Part shown: positions 8,158-17,978 of the stretch, one piece after another | Numbering within the stretch: position 1 is the stretch's first letter | How the letters are laid out: every line of letters begins with the position of its first letter | Source of the DNA: an uncultured Coriobacteriaceae bacterium | GTDB lineage: Bacteria > Actinomycetota > Coriobacteriia > Coriobacteriales > Atopobiaceae | NCBI GenBank assembly: GCA_902798915.1 | Contig: CADBYM010000004.1 | Span: forward strand, 87,572 to 151,571 | Length of the DNA stretch: 64,000 bases | Reading direction: 5' to 3' | Translations under genes and position numbers: made by a program | Notes under the pieces: generated by a model | What the model saw: the letters and a program-made list of their open reading frames with translations, nothing else | What the model was told of the DNA's origin: nothing | The model's database searches: none

Positions 8158-10971
8158 TTAGCGCTCAATGACAGCAACCGCCTCGTGGCAGCGCACGCAC
8201 AGGTGGTCGGGGCCAAGGTCGCGCCAGTTCCAGCAGCGCTCGCACTTCTCGCCTTCCGCCGGCACGGCCGTGCATGTAAGCTCATCGCCACCGACGAGAG
8301 ACACGTGCGCACAGACGAAGGGCTCGGCCAAGTCGCATCCCAGCTTGCCCGTGAGGAGCACCAGCATCTCGGTGGGAACCGTCAGCTCCGCGCATGCCGC
8401 CTGGGTCGTCTTCTCGGTGATGGCACCCGACCCGATGGCTTCCTCGTATGACTTGGTGAATGCCGCGCGTGCATCCACAACCGCCTGATAGACGGGCAGG
8501 TAAGCCTGACGCTCCTCAGCCGACATCGGGGCCTCCCACCACGAGAGAAGCGCGGCGAAGCGCTCGCCGTCGCGCATGCTCGAGGGAAGGAACGCGAGGA
8601 CCTCGTCCGTCGTGTAGGCAAGGATGGGCTGCAGGTCGCGCAGCAGCATCGAGAGGATGTGCGCCCACACCGTCTGTGCGCTACGGCGAGCAAAGCTCTG
8701 TGGCGCCTCACAGTACACGCGATCCTTCGTCGCGTTGAGATAACCGTTGGAGAGCTCCGTGATCACGAAGTCATAGAGGGTACGGTAGACCTGATTGAAG
8801 CGGTAACCCGCGTACGCCTCGCTTACCTCGTCATGCACCTCGCACAGGCGCGCAAGCATGAGCTTGTCGTAGGGAAGCAGGTCCTCCACAGGCACGCCGT
8901 CAGTCGCGGGATCGAACTGGTCCTCGATCTCGCCGAGGAGGAAGCGGAAGGTGTTGCGGAAGCGACGGTACGCCTCACCCACGTGGTTGAGGATTTGGTC
9001 GTCGCAGGGCACGTCAACAGACGTGTCGACCGAGGCGACCCACAGGCGCAAGACGTCGGCACCACGCGTGGCGCACACCTCGTTGGGGTCGATGACGTTG
9101 CCAAGCGACTTGCTCATCTTGCGACCCTGTCCGTCAAGCGTGAAGCCTTGGGACACGACGGCCTTGTACGGCGCGACGCCATAGGCCCCGATGCTCGTCA
9201 TGAGCGAGCTCATGAACCAGCCGCGATGCTGGTCGGAGCCCTCGAGGTACATGTCTGCGGGAAACTCCAAGTTATCGCGGTGGCGGCAGACGGCCGTATG
9301 GGAGACGCCAGAGTCCCACCAGACGTCCAAGATGTCGCGGTCAGCCTTGAGGTTGTGGCTGCCGCACTTGGGGCAGACGCACGCATCGCCCAGATAGCTC
9401 GCGGGATCATCGGTGAACCAGTGGTCGGAGCCCTGCTCGCGGAACAGCTTGATGACGGCATCGAGCGTTTGGTCGTTCATCACCGACTCTCCACAGTCCT
9501 GACAGGTGAACGCCGGAATGGGCACGCCCCAGTTGCGCTGTCGGCTGATGCACCAATCCGGTCTTCCCTCCACCATCGAACCGATGCGCTTGACCGCATG
9601 CGAAGGATAGAAGTCCACCTGATCGAGCGCCTCGCGGGCGGTCTGACGCAAGCCGGTCTTGTCCATCGAAACGAACCATTGGCTCGTAGCACGGAAGATG
9701 ACGGGGTTCTTGCAGCGCCAGCAATGCGGATAGCTGTGGTTCATATCCTCGTGAAGAATGAGCATGCCACGCTCGTCAAGCCACTTGATGATCTTTGGGT
9801 TGGCCTCGTTGACCTCCATGCCGCTGAAGGGGCCACCGGTGCCCATCCCCTCACCCGAGAAGAACACGCCATCGTCGTCGACCGGCATCACCACGGGCAC
9901 GTCAAACTTCATGCCCGCAAGATAGTCATCCACGCCATGCCCGGGAGCCGAGTGCACGATACCCGTGCCATCCTCGAGCGTCACGTAGTCGGCATAGATG
10001 AACTTGCCCGTCTCGCCCCGATCGCCGAAGATGGGCTGCAGGTAGCGATTCTCGGCCAGCTCGGTGCCCGTCGCATGCCACGCCTCACCGTCGGAGTCTC
10101 TTACGAGGGCCGCGTCCTCCCAGGCGAACTTTGCGGCGCACTTCTGCCACAGCGCCTCGGCAAAGATGGCCGCGCGACCGTCGTGCTCGACCGCAACGTA
10201 GCTTGCCTCGGGGTGCAGGATGACGGCGTCATCCGCAGGAAGCGTCCACGGAGTCGTCGTCCAGATGGCCACGTCGAGCTTGCCTTCCCAAGCCTCAAGA
10301 CCCTGAGGCACCGTCGTCATCTTGAACCGCACGAAGATGGCGGGGCTCACCTCGTCGCCGTACTCGATTTCGGCCTCGGCAAGTGCCGTGTGACAGTGGC
10401 TGCACCAATGCACCGGCTTGCGGCCACGATAGATGGCACCAGAGTCCCAAATTGCCTTGAAGATCTCCACATCGGTGGCGTCGTAGTCATTCGTATACGT
10501 GAGGTAGGGATTGTCCCACTCCCCCAGCACACCCAGGCGCTTGAATCCCTGACGCTGGGTATCGACCTGCTCGACGGCCATCTCGCGGCAGAGCCGACGA
10601 ATGGTCGCGGTGGGAAGCTCGCGGAACTTGTCCTGGCCCACCATGTCCTCAACCTTGTGCTCGATGGGAAGGCCATGACAATCCCAACCAGGAACGTAGG
10701 GTACCTCACGACCTTGCATGATCCAGTACCGATTGATGATGTCCTTGCTGATCTTGTTCTGCGCATGGCCGAGGTGAATCGGACCGTTGGCATAGGGAGG
10801 ACCGTCGTGCAGCACGAACTTCTCGTGCCCCTCGTTCTTCTTGAGCGCGAGCTCGTAGACGCCCGCTTCCTCCCAAGCAGCAAGACGCTTGGGTTCGTTC
10901 TGTGCCAGATTCGCGCGCATCGCAAATTTCGTGCGCGGCAGATTGGTGGTCTTCTTGTACCGATTTGCCAT
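8158..10971 (-). CDS. ileS: Isoleucyl-tRNA synthetase
   Basis: 937 aa, the usual length of bacterial type 1 IleRS. It charges tRNA-Ile. The class I motifs are P-I-H-L-G-H-A (HIGH, near residue 67) and K-M-S-K-S (near 619). The CP1 editing domain lies between them, with the T-T-P-W-T-L-P-A block. At the C terminus a zinc ribbon of the form C-x2-C-W-N-W ... C-V-R-C is complete. GGAAGGAT 10 nt before ATG 10971 supports the start. I searched the leader for a T-box (a TGGNACCGCGG-like element) and did not find one; a TGCTAAAAT extended -10 at 11024-11032 implies a short leader of about 50 nt. Confidence 0.97.
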   Translation of the reverse strand: MANRYKKTTNLPRTKFAMRANLAQNEPKRLAAWEEAGVYELALKKNEGHEKFVLHDGPPYANGPIHLGHAQNKISKDIINRYWIMQGREVPYVPGWDCHGLPIEHKVEDMVGQDKFRELPTATIRRLCREMAVEQVDTQRQGFKRLGVLGEWDNPYLTYTNDYDATDVEIFKAIWDSGAIYRGRKPVHWCSHCHTALAEAEIEYGDEVSPAIFVRFKMTTVPQGLEAWEGKLDVAIWTTTPWTLPADDAVILHPEASYVAVEHDGRAAIFAEALWQKCAAKFAWEDAALVRDSDGEAWHATGTELAENRYLQPIFGDRGETGKFIYADYVTLEDGTGIVHSAPGHGVDDYLAGMKFDVPVVMPVDDDGVFFSGEGMGTGGPFSGMEVNEANPKIIKWLDERGMLILHEDMNHSYPHCWRCKNPVIFRATSQWFVSMDKTGLRQTAREALDQVDFYPSHAVKRIGSMVEGRPDWCISRQRNWGVPIPAFTCQDCGESVMNDQTLDAVIKLFREQGSDHWFTDDPASYLGDACVCPKCGSHNLKADRDILDVWWDSGVSHTAVCRHRDNLEFPADMYLEGSDQHRGWFMSSLMTSIGAYGVAPYKAVVSQGFTLDGQGRKMSKSLGNVIDPNEVCATRGADVLRLWVASVDTSVDVPCDDQILNHVGEAYRRFRNTFRFLLGEIEDQFDPATDGVPVEDLLPYDKLMLARLCEVHDEVSEAYAGYRFNQVYRTLYDFVITELSNGYLNATKDRVYCEAPQSFARRSAQTVWAHILSMLLRDLQPILAYTTDEVLAFLPSSMRDGERFAALLSWWEAPMSAEERQAYLPVYQAVVDARAAFTKSYEEAIGSGAITEKTTQAACAELTVPTEMLVLLTGKLGCDLAEPFVCAHVSLVGGDELTCTAVPAEGEKCERCWNWRDLGPDHLCVRCHEAVAVIER

Positions 10972-11023
10972 CTGAGCGGATCCTTCCTGCGGGTCTAACC
11001 CACATGCGCGATGGGACGCTGGA

Positions 11024-11032
11024 ATTTTAGCA
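11024..11032 (-). promoter_or_regulatory. Possible extended -10 of ileS
   Basis: On the minus strand TGCTAAAAT matches an extended -10 box (TGnTATAAT type) about 55 nt before the ileS start. No good -35 is evident, as is usual for extended -10 promoters. Confidence 0.4.
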
Positions 11033-11248
11033 AAGATAGCTACCGTTTGCAGCCCAAATCACGCCTTTGACGGAAGTTGACGCAAGCATATGCAATGTGC
11101 ATGCGGAGTGGCCACCCTCAAGCGACCCTGCGCGCCCAACACATCGGATGCAGTTGCCCTTCACCTCGATCCCTCACCTGAAGCTCGCCACATCTAGGTC
11201 CACAACACACACATTTATCGACGCATACGTTAGCTGCAATGCCGCTTT

Positions 11249-11263
11249 GGGTACCATGTACCC
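11249..11263. promoter_or_regulatory. Operator-like palindrome before ftsH
   Basis: GGGTACCATGTACCC has 6-bp arms around a 3-nt centre, 30 bp upstream of the ftsH start. Its position fits a protein-binding site overlapping the ftsH promoter, but the binding factor is unknown. Confidence 0.35.
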
Positions 11264-11293
11264 ATATGTATGCTGAACCAAGGAGACGTTCAC

Positions 11294-13201
11294 ATGGAGA
11301 TGAACAACCAGAAGCGCCGTCGTTCGATGTTCCTGTACGTAATCATTGCCGTTGCGGTCATGCTCGCAGTCAACCAGTCTATGACCATGTACCAGCACCA
11401 ACAAATCAAGGATGTCTCGTACAGCGAGTTTCTCACCATGGTAGAGCGCAACCAGGTACGTGAGGTTGACCTCAACACCGGCACGGGCAAGATTCGCTTC
11501 ACCGATGGCGACAAGGACAACGCGGCCACAAAGACCTACGAGACGACGGTGTTCCCCAACGACGACAATCTCGTGAGCCTACTCAAGCAGCACGAGGTGG
11601 ACTTCAGTGCCGAGATTCCCGACAACAGCTCTGATTTGTGGATGTACATGCTGCTGAGCTACGGGCTTCCCCTCGGCATCATGGTGTTCTTTGGCTGGCG
11701 GCTCAACCGTCGCATGAAGAAGGCCATGGAGGACGGCGACGATCCCTCCATGAACTTCGGGGGCGGCTTCGGCGGATTCGGCATGGGCGGACTCGGTCGC
11801 TCCGGAGCAAAGATTGTGGGCGAGAAGGAGACGGGCATCACCTTCGCCGACGTCGCCGGCCAAGACGAGGCCAAGGAGTCGCTGCAAGAGATTGCCAGCT
11901 TCCTCGAGAACCCTCAACGCTACACCGACATCGGTGCCCGATGCCCCCGTGGCGCGCTGCTCGTAGGCCCTCCCGGCACGGGCAAGACGTTGCTCGCCAA
12001 GGCGGTCGCCGGCGAGGCGAAGGTACCGTTCTTTCAGATTTCTGGCTCCGAATTCGTAGAGATGTTCGTCGGACGTGGAGCTGCCAAGGTCCGCGACCTC
12101 TTCAAGCAGGCGAACGAGAAGGCACCCTGCATCGTCTTCATCGACGAGATCGACACCGTGGGCAAGCGCCGCGACGGCGCCCTCACGACCAACGACGAGC
12201 GAGAGCAGACGCTCAACCAGCTCCTCACCGAGATGGACGGATTCGACAACAACAAGGGAATCGTCGTGCTCGGCGCAACCAACATGCCCGAGTCACTCGA
12301 CATCGCCCTTACGCGTCCCGGGCGCTTCGACCGACGCATCCCCGTCGAGCTGCCCGACCTCGCCGGACGCGAGGCCATCCTCAAGATTCACGCCAACGAC
12401 GTCAAGATGGAGCGCGGCATAGACCTAAGTGCCATCGCACGTGCGACCCCCGGCGCCTCTGGCGCGGACCTCGCGAACATGATCAATGAGGCCGCCCTAC
12501 GCGCGGTGCGCATGGGACACAAACTCGTCACGCAGGAAGACTTGGTAGAATCCGTCGATGTCGTCATCGCCGGCGAGAAGAAGAAGTCCACGGTCCTCAG
12601 CGAGCACGAAAAGCAGGTGGTCGCCTATCACGAGACCGGTCACGCCATAGTCGCCGCATCCCAGAAGGGATCAGCCCCCGTAAGCAAGATTACCATCGTT
12701 CCGCGTACATCCGGAGCGCTCGGCTTCACGATGCAGGTAGACGAAGACGAGCACTTCCTCACCACGGCAACCGAGATGCGCAACAAGATTGCGGTGCTCT
12801 GTGGCGGACGCGCCGCCGAGGAGCTCATCTTTGGGGAGGCAACCAACGGCGCCTCCAACGATATCGAGAAGGCGACCCAGATTGCGCGCGCCATGGTGAC
12901 GCAATACGGCATGACCGAACGCTTCGGAATGGTCGCCCTCGGCCAGCAGCGCAACCGCTACCTGGGCGGCGGCACGGACCTCACGTGCTCCGAGGGCACC
13001 GCAGAGGACATCGATCGCGAGGTGCAGCGCCTCGTTGAGGAAGGGCACAAGACAGCCCTCGACACATTGCGCGCCCATCGGTTCAAGCTTCACGAAATCA
13101 GCCGATACCTCCAGCGCAAGGAGACCATAACAGGTGACGAGTTCATGCGCATGTTCACACGTGACGACGGCTTTGCGCCCACGCTCCCCAATCCGCTGTA
13201 A
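11294..13201 (+). CDS. ftsH: ATP-dependent zinc metalloprotease FtsH
   Basis: About 635 aa from ATG 11294, which has AAGGAG 10 nt upstream; an earlier in-frame ATG (11270) lacks a site. Two membrane helices flank a ~80-residue extracytoplasmic domain, followed by an AAA module with Walker A G-P-P-G-T-G-K-T (near residue 224), Walker B and the second region of homology with [11 protein letters not shown]. The protease zinc site is H-E-T-G-H near 445. A glycine-rich linker joins membrane and AAA parts. It degrades misfolded membrane proteins and regulators. The canonical G-A-S-R-V-R pore-side motif reads G-A-A-K-V-R, and the stretch before D-E-R-E-Q is shortened and charged, modest departures from the norm. 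A strong terminator follows at 13243. Confidence 0.96.
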   Translation: MEMNNQKRRRSMFLYVIIAVAVMLAVNQSMTMYQHQQIKDVSYSEFLTMVERNQVREVDLNTGTGKIRFTDGDKDNAATKTYETTVFPNDDNLVSLLKQHEVDFSAEIPDNSSDLWMYMLLSYGLPLGIMVFFGWRLNRRMKKAMEDGDDPSMNFGGGFGGFGMGGLGRSGAKIVGEKETGITFADVAGQDEAKESLQEIASFLENPQRYTDIGARCPRGALLVGPPGTGKTLLAKAVAGEAKVPFFQISGSEFVEMFVGRGAAKVRDLFKQANEKAPCIVFIDEIDTVGKRRDGALTTNDEREQTLNQLLTEMDGFDNNKGIVVLGATNMPESLDIALTRPGRFDRRIPVELPDLAGREAILKIHANDVKMERGIDLSAIARATPGASGADLANMINEAALRAVRMGHKLVTQEDLVESVDVVIAGEKKKSTVLSEHEKQVVAYHETGHAIVAASQKGSAPVSKITIVPRTSGALGFTMQVDEDEHFLTTATEMRNKIAVLCGGRAAEELIFGEATNGASNDIEKATQIARAMVTQYGMTERFGMVALGQQRNRYLGGGTDLTCSEGTAEDIDREVQRLVEEGHKTALDTLRAHRFKLHEISRYLQRKETITGDEFMRMFTRDDGFAPTLPNPL

Positions 13202-13242
13202 GGCTCGAGCGTCTTAGGGGTGTCCCATTTGCTTCTCTAGTA

Positions 13243-13290
13243 GAACGCGGGCGCCACGAGGAGACTTGCTTCCTCGTGGCGCCCGCGTTC
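13243..13290. terminator. Strong hairpin between ftsH and the HAD gene
   Basis: A perfect 20-bp stem (13243-13262 / 13271-13290) with an 8-nt loop, followed by CTTT, sits between two convergent genes and probably stops transcription from both sides. Confidence 0.75.
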
Positions 13291-13334
13291 TTTGGGACTT
13301 GCAATCCCTGACGCACAGGCTTTCGATGGCGAAC

Positions 13335-14141
13335 TCATACAAGCTGCTCGAGCGTGCGTGCCACCCCTGCCTCCGCATTGGTCCAGGGAACTACGTGCGT
13401 CGACGATGCCTTCACCTGCGGCTCAGCGTTAGCCATGGCGTAGGAGTTTGGCACCGAAAGGAGCATGTCGAGGTCGTTGGGACCGTCTCCGAATGCAACC
13501 GCACGCTCGAGGTCCGCACCATAATGCGCACAGATTACGTGCACCGCGTTGGACTTGCTCGCATCGGCCATCATGACCTCGCAGAGAATGTCGCTCGAAC
13601 GCACGACGTTGAGGTGGGGATACCTCTCCGCGACCGTGCGTTGGGCCTCCAGAATCTCGGTTGGCTCCCCCATGAGCAAGAACTTATGTACGCCACGCTC
13701 ACCGAAAGTGCCCGCGAGGTCCGTGCAGGCCCGTGCCTCCGTCTGCACCAGACGCTCCTCTCGCTGGATGTTGGGGTCTTCTCTGCTGTCGACAATCCAA
13801 TCGTGGAACCCGTACGTACCCACGGTGAGGTGCGGCAGCTCGCGATCAAGGTACTCCTTTATGGCAACGGCCTCCTCGGTACTGATCGTCGTGCTGAAGA
13901 GCTCATGCCCTTCGGCGTCGAGCACGTACGCACCCGAGTAGCAGGCAAGCGGCCCAACAAAGCCCAGCTGCTCCTGAATAGGATAAAGCCCCTCGGGCGA
14001 TCGTGCCGACACGAGGCAGATCGGCACGCGAGCGGCGACGCGCTGCATGATTGGAGCTGTATGCCGCAACGGATGATGGTCATCCCCCACCAGAGTCCCG
14101 TCCACGTCGGTAAAGACGATGCCGATTCCTGTACTGCCCAT
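13335..14141 (-). CDS. HAD-superfamily (Cof-type) phosphatase
   Basis: 268 aa. Motif I is D-V-D-G-T-L near residue 12, motif III lysine lies in the K-S-N-A-V region and motif IV is G-D-G-P-N-D. The ~100-residue C2B cap between motif I and III marks the Cof/YbiV-type family that dephosphorylates sugar phosphates, flavin or pyridoxal phosphate. Specificity cannot be assigned from sequence. Single gene; convergent with ftsH, sharing the terminator at 13243-13290. Confidence 0.85.
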   Translation of the reverse strand: MGSTGIGIVFTDVDGTLVGDDHHPLRHTAPIMQRVAARVPICLVSARSPEGLYPIQEQLGFVGPLACYSGAYVLDAEGHELFSTTISTEEAVAIKEYLDRELPHLTVGTYGFHDWIVDSREDPNIQREERLVQTEARACTDLAGTFGERGVHKFLLMGEPTEILEAQRTVAERYPHLNVVRSSDILCEVMMADASKSNAVHVICAHYGADLERAVAFGDGPNDLDMLLSVPNSYAMANAEPQVKASSTHVVPWTNAEAGVARTLEQLV

Positions 14142-14260
14142 GCCAGCCCCTTTCGTCGTGCTCCACTAGGCATCGTTGTAGGTAAAGCCGCAACTAGAAT
14201 CTATCAAGAAACGCCCCATGCGCAATAAACGCACATGAGGCATCAAGGGTTACGACTCAC

Positions 14261-16195
14261 CTATAGACGCGCGGCCGTCAGCTGATTGTTCACCTCGTTT
14301 GCGAGCCTTCCGAACTGATAACTGAGCCAAGGACCAGGACAGTCTGTGGCCTAGAACCACTAGTGCATCGTAAGCAGCATATCGCCACTCCCAAGGCCCT
14401 CGTAGTCTACCTCTCCCCGATACACCAGACGTGTCTTGCCATTGTGCATGCAAACGTCCGCACATAGCGAGACGAGCGACGACCAAGACTCGTTGGTCAG
14501 ACTTCCGTCAAGCCGATTGGCACACTCAATGGTTATCGCCCTGTTGTCGTTGGCGCTGCTGCCTGAAGTCCACGCGCGGTTGCATTCGTTCACATACATG
14601 CCGACGCGCCCGTCATATCCAATGGCGTAGTTGCTCGACGCCTGGCGGCTTACGGGCTCAAAGACCACACCGAACCCCTCTACCGAGCCATAGCCCCCCG
14701 CATAGTGCGGCGTGATGGTATCGATGCAATGCTTACGCTTGCCCGAGTGGTTCGGGCTCAGCTTTACGTACCCGACCATCGGGCTGTCTGACAAGCCCCA
14801 GCTTTGATACGAGATGCCATACCGTGCGAGCATCTTGTATGACTTGCTGCTGTATTTGACATATCGAACCGGGATTCTCTGCATTTGCCTTTTGAGCTTC
14901 GTCGATGGGGCTGCGCCATGCTTCAAGACCAGCACGATCTGCAACGATTCCAGCCTCCAAGCATACCCTGAGGTACCGGCAGACCGCCCGTTCTTGGCCC
15001 ATCCCATCCATCCGATGTTTTGGGCATGGACGCGATAGTACACGTCATAATGCTTCGCCATCGCACCATAGAGCTTGATCTGGATCGCCTCGAGGCGCAG
15101 GCCCTTGCCAGACGTGCCGCTCATCGCACCGTCCTTCTTCCAACCCTGCCAGCCAATGCCTTGCACGTGTGTACGATATTTGATGCCACCACCAAGCAGC
15201 TGTTTGCCGAGCTTGATGTTAATTGCCTCAAGTCGCAAGCCTTTGCCCGACGTGCCTCCTAGCGCACCGTCTTTCTTCCAGTCCTGCCAGCCAGTTCTTT
15301 GGACGTGGGTACGATAGCTAACTGATGGTTTCACAATCTGATACGTCGCGCTTATCGTACCCGTGAAGTTGCCTTTGCCCCTGATGATGACCGTAGCCGT
15401 TCCAGGGTTGACGGAGTTCTCGTAGGTGAGCGTGTAGTCGGTTCCCCTCTTGAGCGTAACTCCATTGAAGACGACCGTAGGCAACGGCTTCATCTTCTTG
15501 CCCGTATAAGCCTGCCGAGCAATTGGCTCGACAACGGCAGCACTGATGGGTGCGGCGGTGATCTTAAACGTCGCTCTTATGGTGCCGGAGTATGCGCCCA
15601 TGCCTTTGATTGCGACCCGCGCAGTTCCGACTTTCCGATTCCTGCTGTACGAGACGGTGTAGTCGACGTGCTTGACGAGCACTGCCCCCTCAAGCGTTAT
15701 GGTTGGATCGGGCGTAATCGGACTGCCTGTATAGGTCTGATTGGGTATGGCACCGACTTTGGCCGCGGCAAGCGACCTGACGCTCTCCTCGGGGTCAATC
15801 TCCAAATCCATCCGGGCAGCGACCGCCGCATCGGCCCCGCTCGAATCGGCGGATTCGACAGCGTCCTCTTTGAGGGCCGCACCCGTATCGTCTTCTTCGA
15901 TGGCTAAAGCCGCATCGTCTTCTACGGTCGCTTCGACGTCGAGCACAGCATCGTCACTCTGGTCGTATATCTCCCCAGCATCCTCCACCCCCAAGGCGTC
16001 CGCATCAGGAGTGGGCAGTGCATCTTCATTCAAATCCTCGATGATTTCATCCACGGAATCCTGTTCACCCACCACCTCACCGGATGTCACGACCGACTCT
16101 GCCAGCGCGGATGAGGGCAGGCTCGCAAGCGCAAGAACGATGCTCAACAACCATGCAAGAATTGCGTTGTAACGTTTTGAGGTTACTTTTCCCAT
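14261..16195 (-). pseudogene. Secreted ChW-repeat N-acetylmuramoyl-L-alanine amidase interrupted by two amber codons
   Basis: The uninterrupted part (14360-16195, 611 codons) begins with a signal peptide, an acidic low-complexity segment, two beta-rich repeats starting Y-T-G-x-x-I/M (about residues 150-290), three ChW repeats (Y-R-T-H-V-Q-x-x-G-W-Q-x-W, residues ~295-425), and an amidase_2/PGRP domain with I-D-T-I-T-P-H and N-Y-A-I-G-Y-D-G. It stops with TAG (14360-14362) right after the conserved T-M-H. The same frame continues as W-F, a second TAG (14351-14353), then A-T-D-C-P-G-P-W-L and ends at 14261. C-P-G-P is the expected C-terminal end of this family, with the zinc-binding or catalytic H and C both intact. 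So the gene carries two nonsense codons four codons apart; without readthrough the enzyme lacks its last ~35 residues and is probably inactive. Confidence 0.85.
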
Positions 16196-16383
16196 GACGT
16201 CGCGACTCCCAAGGCGTTTTTCTTACCTCGCTCGTGATGCCAGCATGCATCGGACACTTATGAAGGTGGAATGTAGCAAATCTTGGCAATGGGACGACCC
16301 GGCAGCGCCCGCATATAACAAAGCGTTGGACAGAAAGGGAGTCGGGAACGAACCCCGATTGCAAATACGAAAGGAACCGCATT

Positions 16384-17406
16384 ATGAAGAATGCCAAGAG
16401 CGTCAACGCAAGATTCGGCAAGAAGGCCCTCGTCGTGGCGGCAGCCCTCTCCTTCGCCCTCACCGGCGGACTCGTACTCACTGCGAAGCGTACCATGGCA
16501 CTTAATGCCACATACGCAACCGCGCAGCAGGCCACTTGGAACTGGGCAACGGTCGCGAGCGCCGCAGATGCCGCCAGCGCGGTCGGCCTCGTAAGGTTCG
16601 GCTTGCCTACAGGAATCGCCCTCGGCGACCTGTGGTACGAGAACCCCACCTACTCTTGCGCAGGCGGCGTCGCGCAGGCCACGTACGAGACCGGTGCCAG
16701 CGCGATCATCGTGCGCAAGGGTGTTGCCGATACCCACATGGCCCCGCTCACCGACCGCACGGAAGCGGAGTTCGCCTACAAGTATCAGCACGACGTAGAC
16801 GGCCAACACCTCACGCTCTTGGGCTCTTCTGCAGAGAACGCGACCGTCGTTACGTGGAAAGATGGAAACGTAGAGTATGGCATCACCTGGCAGGGTCTCG
16901 GCGGCGAGGAGATGGCGATGGGCAAGGACGACGCCGTGCGCCTCGCGAGGATCGTCCGCGACGCCAACGCCGAGCCGCAGCGCCAGCAGCCGCAGCAGGC
17001 TCCTACGCAGCAGCCGCAACAGCAGGCTCCCGCGCAGCAGCAGGCTCAGGAGGAGCAGGTCACCCCAACCGGCCTCATCTCCTCGGGAGAGGCTACCAAC
17101 ATCGCCGTCACCTACGTGGCGGGCGGAAACAATGTCTCCAACGTGGGATGCGAACTCAGCAGCGCCAGCACCGAGCCCAGGTACGTGGTAACCTTCCACT
17201 ACGATGACGCAGACTACCTGGTAAAGGTAGGTGCACGTGACGGCTCCGTATGGTACGCCACCGCCATCTACAACGACGGTACGACCAGCGATGTCACAGA
17301 CGTCGCGAGGGACAACGGCACCGAAGAAGTGACCGATGAGCAGGATGTGGCCACCGAGCAGGACGTGACCTACGACGAGGATGTGGAAGTGAACATCGAG
17401 GCATAG
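16384..17406 (+). CDS. Secreted protein with Gln-rich linker and PepSY-like C-terminal domain
   Basis: 340 aa. Lys/Arg-rich start followed by a hydrophobic stretch gives a typical signal peptide (residues ~1-38). An N-terminal domain of about 150 residues has no family I recognise, though its G-L-P-T-G ... T-W-K-D-G-N-V-E-Y pattern resembles DUF4367-like anti-sigma extracytoplasmic domains. A linker of P, Q and A (about residues 198-222) leads to a ~75-residue module with A-T-N-I-A-V-T-Y-V and Y-V-V-T-F-H-Y-D-D-A-D-Y that looks PepSY-like. The tail is acidic with repeated E-Q-D-V. Extracellular; role unknown. ACGAAAGGA precedes the start; a clear terminator follows. It is divergent from the amidase gene and may share its control region. 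Confidence 0.7.
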   Translation: MKNAKSVNARFGKKALVVAAALSFALTGGLVLTAKRTMALNATYATAQQATWNWATVASAADAASAVGLVRFGLPTGIALGDLWYENPTYSCAGGVAQATYETGASAIIVRKGVADTHMAPLTDRTEAEFAYKYQHDVDGQHLTLLGSSAENATVVTWKDGNVEYGITWQGLGGEEMAMGKDDAVRLARIVRDANAEPQRQQPQQAPTQQPQQQAPAQQQAQEEQVTPTGLISSGEATNIAVTYVAGGNNVSNVGCELSSASTEPRYVVTFHYDDADYLVKVGARDGSVWYATAIYNDGTTSDVTDVARDNGTEEVTDEQDVATEQDVTYDEDVEVNIEA

Positions 17407-17424
17407 CGACAACTAGAGCCCCAC

Positions 17425-17463
17425 AGGCGCGGAAGGGAACCACTCCCCTTCCGCGCCTTTTGT
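17425..17463 (+). terminator. Intrinsic terminator of the secreted-protein gene
   Basis: A perfect 13-bp stem AGGCGCGGAAGGG / CCCTTCCGCGCCT, 8-nt loop, followed by TTTTGTT, 18 bp after the stop codon. Confidence 0.85.
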
Positions 17464-17602
17464 TGGCTACGATTCCACGGCAACCTCAATCCCACGGTGA
17501 GCGACCGGTCGACGGCCAGTCACACCGTCGCCCGGATGGCACCGCACATCATTAGTGTGGAAAATCGACATGAACGAATGGCATCAACTGGTGTTTTTTC
17601 AA

Positions 17603-17661
17603 TTTTGATAACGATTTTCCGCACTGGCTAGAATAGCCAGTGCGGAAAATCGTTATCAAAA
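17603..17661. repeat. Perfect 28-bp inverted repeat with 3-nt loop
   Basis: Arms 17603-17630 and 17634-17661 are exact reverse complements around GAA. The ends are TTTTGATAACG/CGTTATCAAAA, AT-richer than the surroundings. As the outer arm is T-rich on both strands (TTTT...AAAA) it could terminate in either direction, but no gene ends within 190 bp. A shorter related string, GGAAAATCG, recurs at about 17560. The rest of 17464-17978 holds only the possible GNAT remnant. Confidence 0.85.
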
Positions 17662-17667
17662 ACGGTA

Positions 17668-17904
17668 ATGTCCCAGTTGGCTACCATTGCAGGTTTCGAT
17701 TTTTCGCACTTATGCATATTTGCTATACACTCCCATTGCAGCTTTCGACCCCTCAGGCACGCCATCGGCGAAGCGATAACAAAGGCGGACCTCCTTCTGG
17801 CCGCCGCGGATGATGCCAAACAGCTGATAGGGTTCATCTGCGCAGGACAGGGCACTCGTCGACGAGTACTATAGGTGCATCGCCCTCGACTGAGGCAGCA
17901 AGGT
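17668..17904 (+). pseudogene. Possible remnant of a GNAT acetyltransferase
   Basis: A short reading frame contains E-A-I-x-K-A-D-L-L-L-A-A-A-D-D and L-I-G-F-I-C-A-G-Q-G-T, the pattern of beta strands 3-4 of GNAT enzymes, then stops; the next residues (D-E-Y-Y-R-C-I-A-L-D) continue in another frame before a second stop. There is no acetyl-CoA loop (R-x-x-G-x-G/A). I read it as a small frameshifted leftover; the family call is tentative. Confidence 0.3.
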
Positions 17905-17978
17905 GACCACAATCCCACTGTTGGCAAGCAGTCGTCGTGAAGCAAACCATCCAAAACAACGAAAACAGGAACCACACC

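Noticed and set aside
8659..10998. 779-codon open frame on the plus strand
   Set aside because: It is fully antisense to ileS, whose motifs and length are unmistakable; long antisense frames are common in GC-rich DNA.
10972..11290. T-box riboswitch before ileS
   Set aside because: No TGGNACCGCGG-like T-box sequence or specifier stem found; the likely promoter leaves a leader of only about 50 nt.
14351..14362. Genome-wide reassignment of TAG to a sense codon
   Set aside because: TAG is used as a normal stop in this window, e.g. at the end of the first ABC subunit (27977-27979) and of the secreted protein (17404-17406).
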